A stretch of DNA of 5,967 bases. Origin: Brevibacterium picturae. GTDB lineage: Bacteria; Actinomycetota; Actinomycetes; Actinomycetales; Brevibacteriaceae. The stretch spans positions 1-5,967 of the forward strand of contig NZ_JAKDJU010000175.1 in NCBI RefSeq assembly GCF_030453725.1, written 5' to 3'. Shown in pieces: positions 5,328-5,967 of the stretch; position 1 is the stretch's first letter, and each line of letters begins with the position of its first letter. The notes beneath the pieces are model-generated. The model made no database searches. It worked only from the letters and a program-made list of their open reading frames with translations, and was not told the origin of the DNA. The translations under genes were made by a program, and so were the position numbers.

Positions 5328-5967
5328 CAGCGGCTGGGCACCTCGCCGGCCTCGGTTCCCTTCGTGATGGGAACGCCGACGACATTGCCCCACTCGGTCC
5401 AGGAACCGTCGTAGTTGCGGACGTTGTCGTAGCCGAGCAGGTGCTGGAGGACGAACCAGGTGTGGCTGGAGCGTTCGCCGATGCGGCAGTAGGCGATGAC
5501 CTCGTCGGAGGTGCCGAGTCCGGCCTCATCGGTATAGATGGCCTTGAGTTCGTCTGCCGACTTGAAGGTGCCGTCCTCATTCGCGGCCTTCGCCCATGGC
5601 ACCGAAGCCGCGCTGGGGATATGGCCGCCGCGCAGAGCGCCCTCTTCGGGATAGGCGGGCATGTGGGTGCGTTCTCCGGAATACTCTTCGGGGCTGCGCA
5701 CATCGATGAGCGGACGTTGGCCCAGGCTGTCTCTGACCTCAGGCAGGAACGCGCGCAGGGTCGTGTCATCGCGGTCGATGATCGGATACTCGGTCGGCTC
5801 CGGGCGGGGCTTCTCGGTGGTCAGTTCGCGGTCCTCGGCCTGCCATTTGGCGCGGCCACCGTCCATGAGGCGAACGTCTTCGTGGCCGAACAGTGAGAAG
5901 ACCCACAGGGCGTAGGCGGCCCACCAGTTGGATTTGTCGCCGTAGAAGACGATCGTGTCGTCGCGTG
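5327..5967 (-). CDS. sseA: SseA-type sulfurtransferase (tandem rhodanese), N-terminus beyond window edge
   Basis: The frame is open from the TGA at 5327-5329 to the window edge (first full codon at 5965), giving 212 visible residues of what should be a protein of about 280-300. The visible part holds the end of the first rhodanese domain, the linker after MDGGR, and the whole second domain. The latter has the LIDVRSPEEY motif, the GHIPSA segment and the active-site loop CRIGERS, whose Cys codon lies at 5486-5488. The first domain has FYGDKSNWWAAY where an active loop would be, with Gly in place of the catalytic Cys, as expected for a non-catalytic N-terminal rhodanese domain. The enzyme transfers sulfane sulfur from thiosulfate or 3-mercaptopropionate-type donors to a thiol or cyanide acceptor. 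Its translation is coupled to sufE, suggesting a role in sulfur supply. An in-frame ATG at 5866 lies inside the conserved fold and is not the start. Confidence 0.94.
   Translation of the reverse strand, partial: RDDTIVFYGDKSNWWAAYALWVFSLFGHEDVRLMDGGRAKWQAEDRELTTEKPRPEPTEYPIIDRDDTTLRAFLPEVRDSLGQRPLIDVRSPEEYSGERTHMPAYPEEGALRGGHIPSAASVPWAKAANEDGTFKSADELKAIYTDEAGLGTSDEVIAYCRIGERSSHTWFVLQHLLGYDNVRNYDGSWTEWGNVVGVPITKGTEAGEVPSR

Noticed and set aside
1..5967. CRISPR arrays, tRNA or rRNA genes, insertion sequences, phage or toxin-antitoxin genes
   Set aside because: No direct-repeat series, transposase or integrase motifs, cloverleaf sequences or terminal inverted repeats were seen. Nearly every base is accounted for by coding genes.

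Overview
The window is high-GC, tightly packed bacterial DNA from an actinomycete-type genome. The evidence is strong GC bias at third codon positions, ATGA and GTGA stop/start overlaps, an SseA-type rhodanese coupled to a SufE protein with the PECQSP motif, and a DtxR/IdeR-like iron box. A Brevibacterium-like or related Micrococcales host is my guess from general character; nothing in the sequence proves it.

Left block, + strand (1-1703). There are three abutting genes: a META/HslJ-like protein whose 5' end lies outside the window, a second shorter META-like protein that is clearly its paralogue, and a multi-pass membrane protein of the DUF808/YedI family. The first two overlap by ATGA and the third starts immediately after the second stop codon, so they are almost certainly co-transcribed. 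No member of this block has a well-defined function. The second META protein has lost both cysteines that the first retains.

Middle block, - strand (4753 down to 1738). This is a compact three-gene iron-siderophore (FecCD/FepDGC-type) ABC importer: permease 1, permease 2, ATPase. The genes are linked by GTGA and ATGA overlaps. A candidate promoter lies upstream, and a 19-bp iron box sits directly downstream of its -10 hexamer, as expected for iron-dependent repression. A 7-bp inverted repeat is arranged almost concentrically around that box. No substrate-binding protein is encoded in the window, so it must be supplied from elsewhere.

Right block, - strand (5967 down to 4839). A two-domain SseA-type sulfurtransferase, whose N-terminus lies beyond the window edge, is followed by a SufE-like sulfur acceptor whose ATG overlaps its stop codon (TGATG). 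The pair fits sulfur transfer for Fe-S cluster assembly. It lies directly upstream of the iron importer on the same strand with no convincing terminator between them, so sulfur handling and iron uptake sit side by side.

The left and middle blocks converge across a 34-bp gap that holds only a weak hairpin. No RNA genes, mobile elements, CRISPR arrays or long repeats were seen. The window looks like conserved core genome; the least understood part is the META-META-DUF808 cluster.
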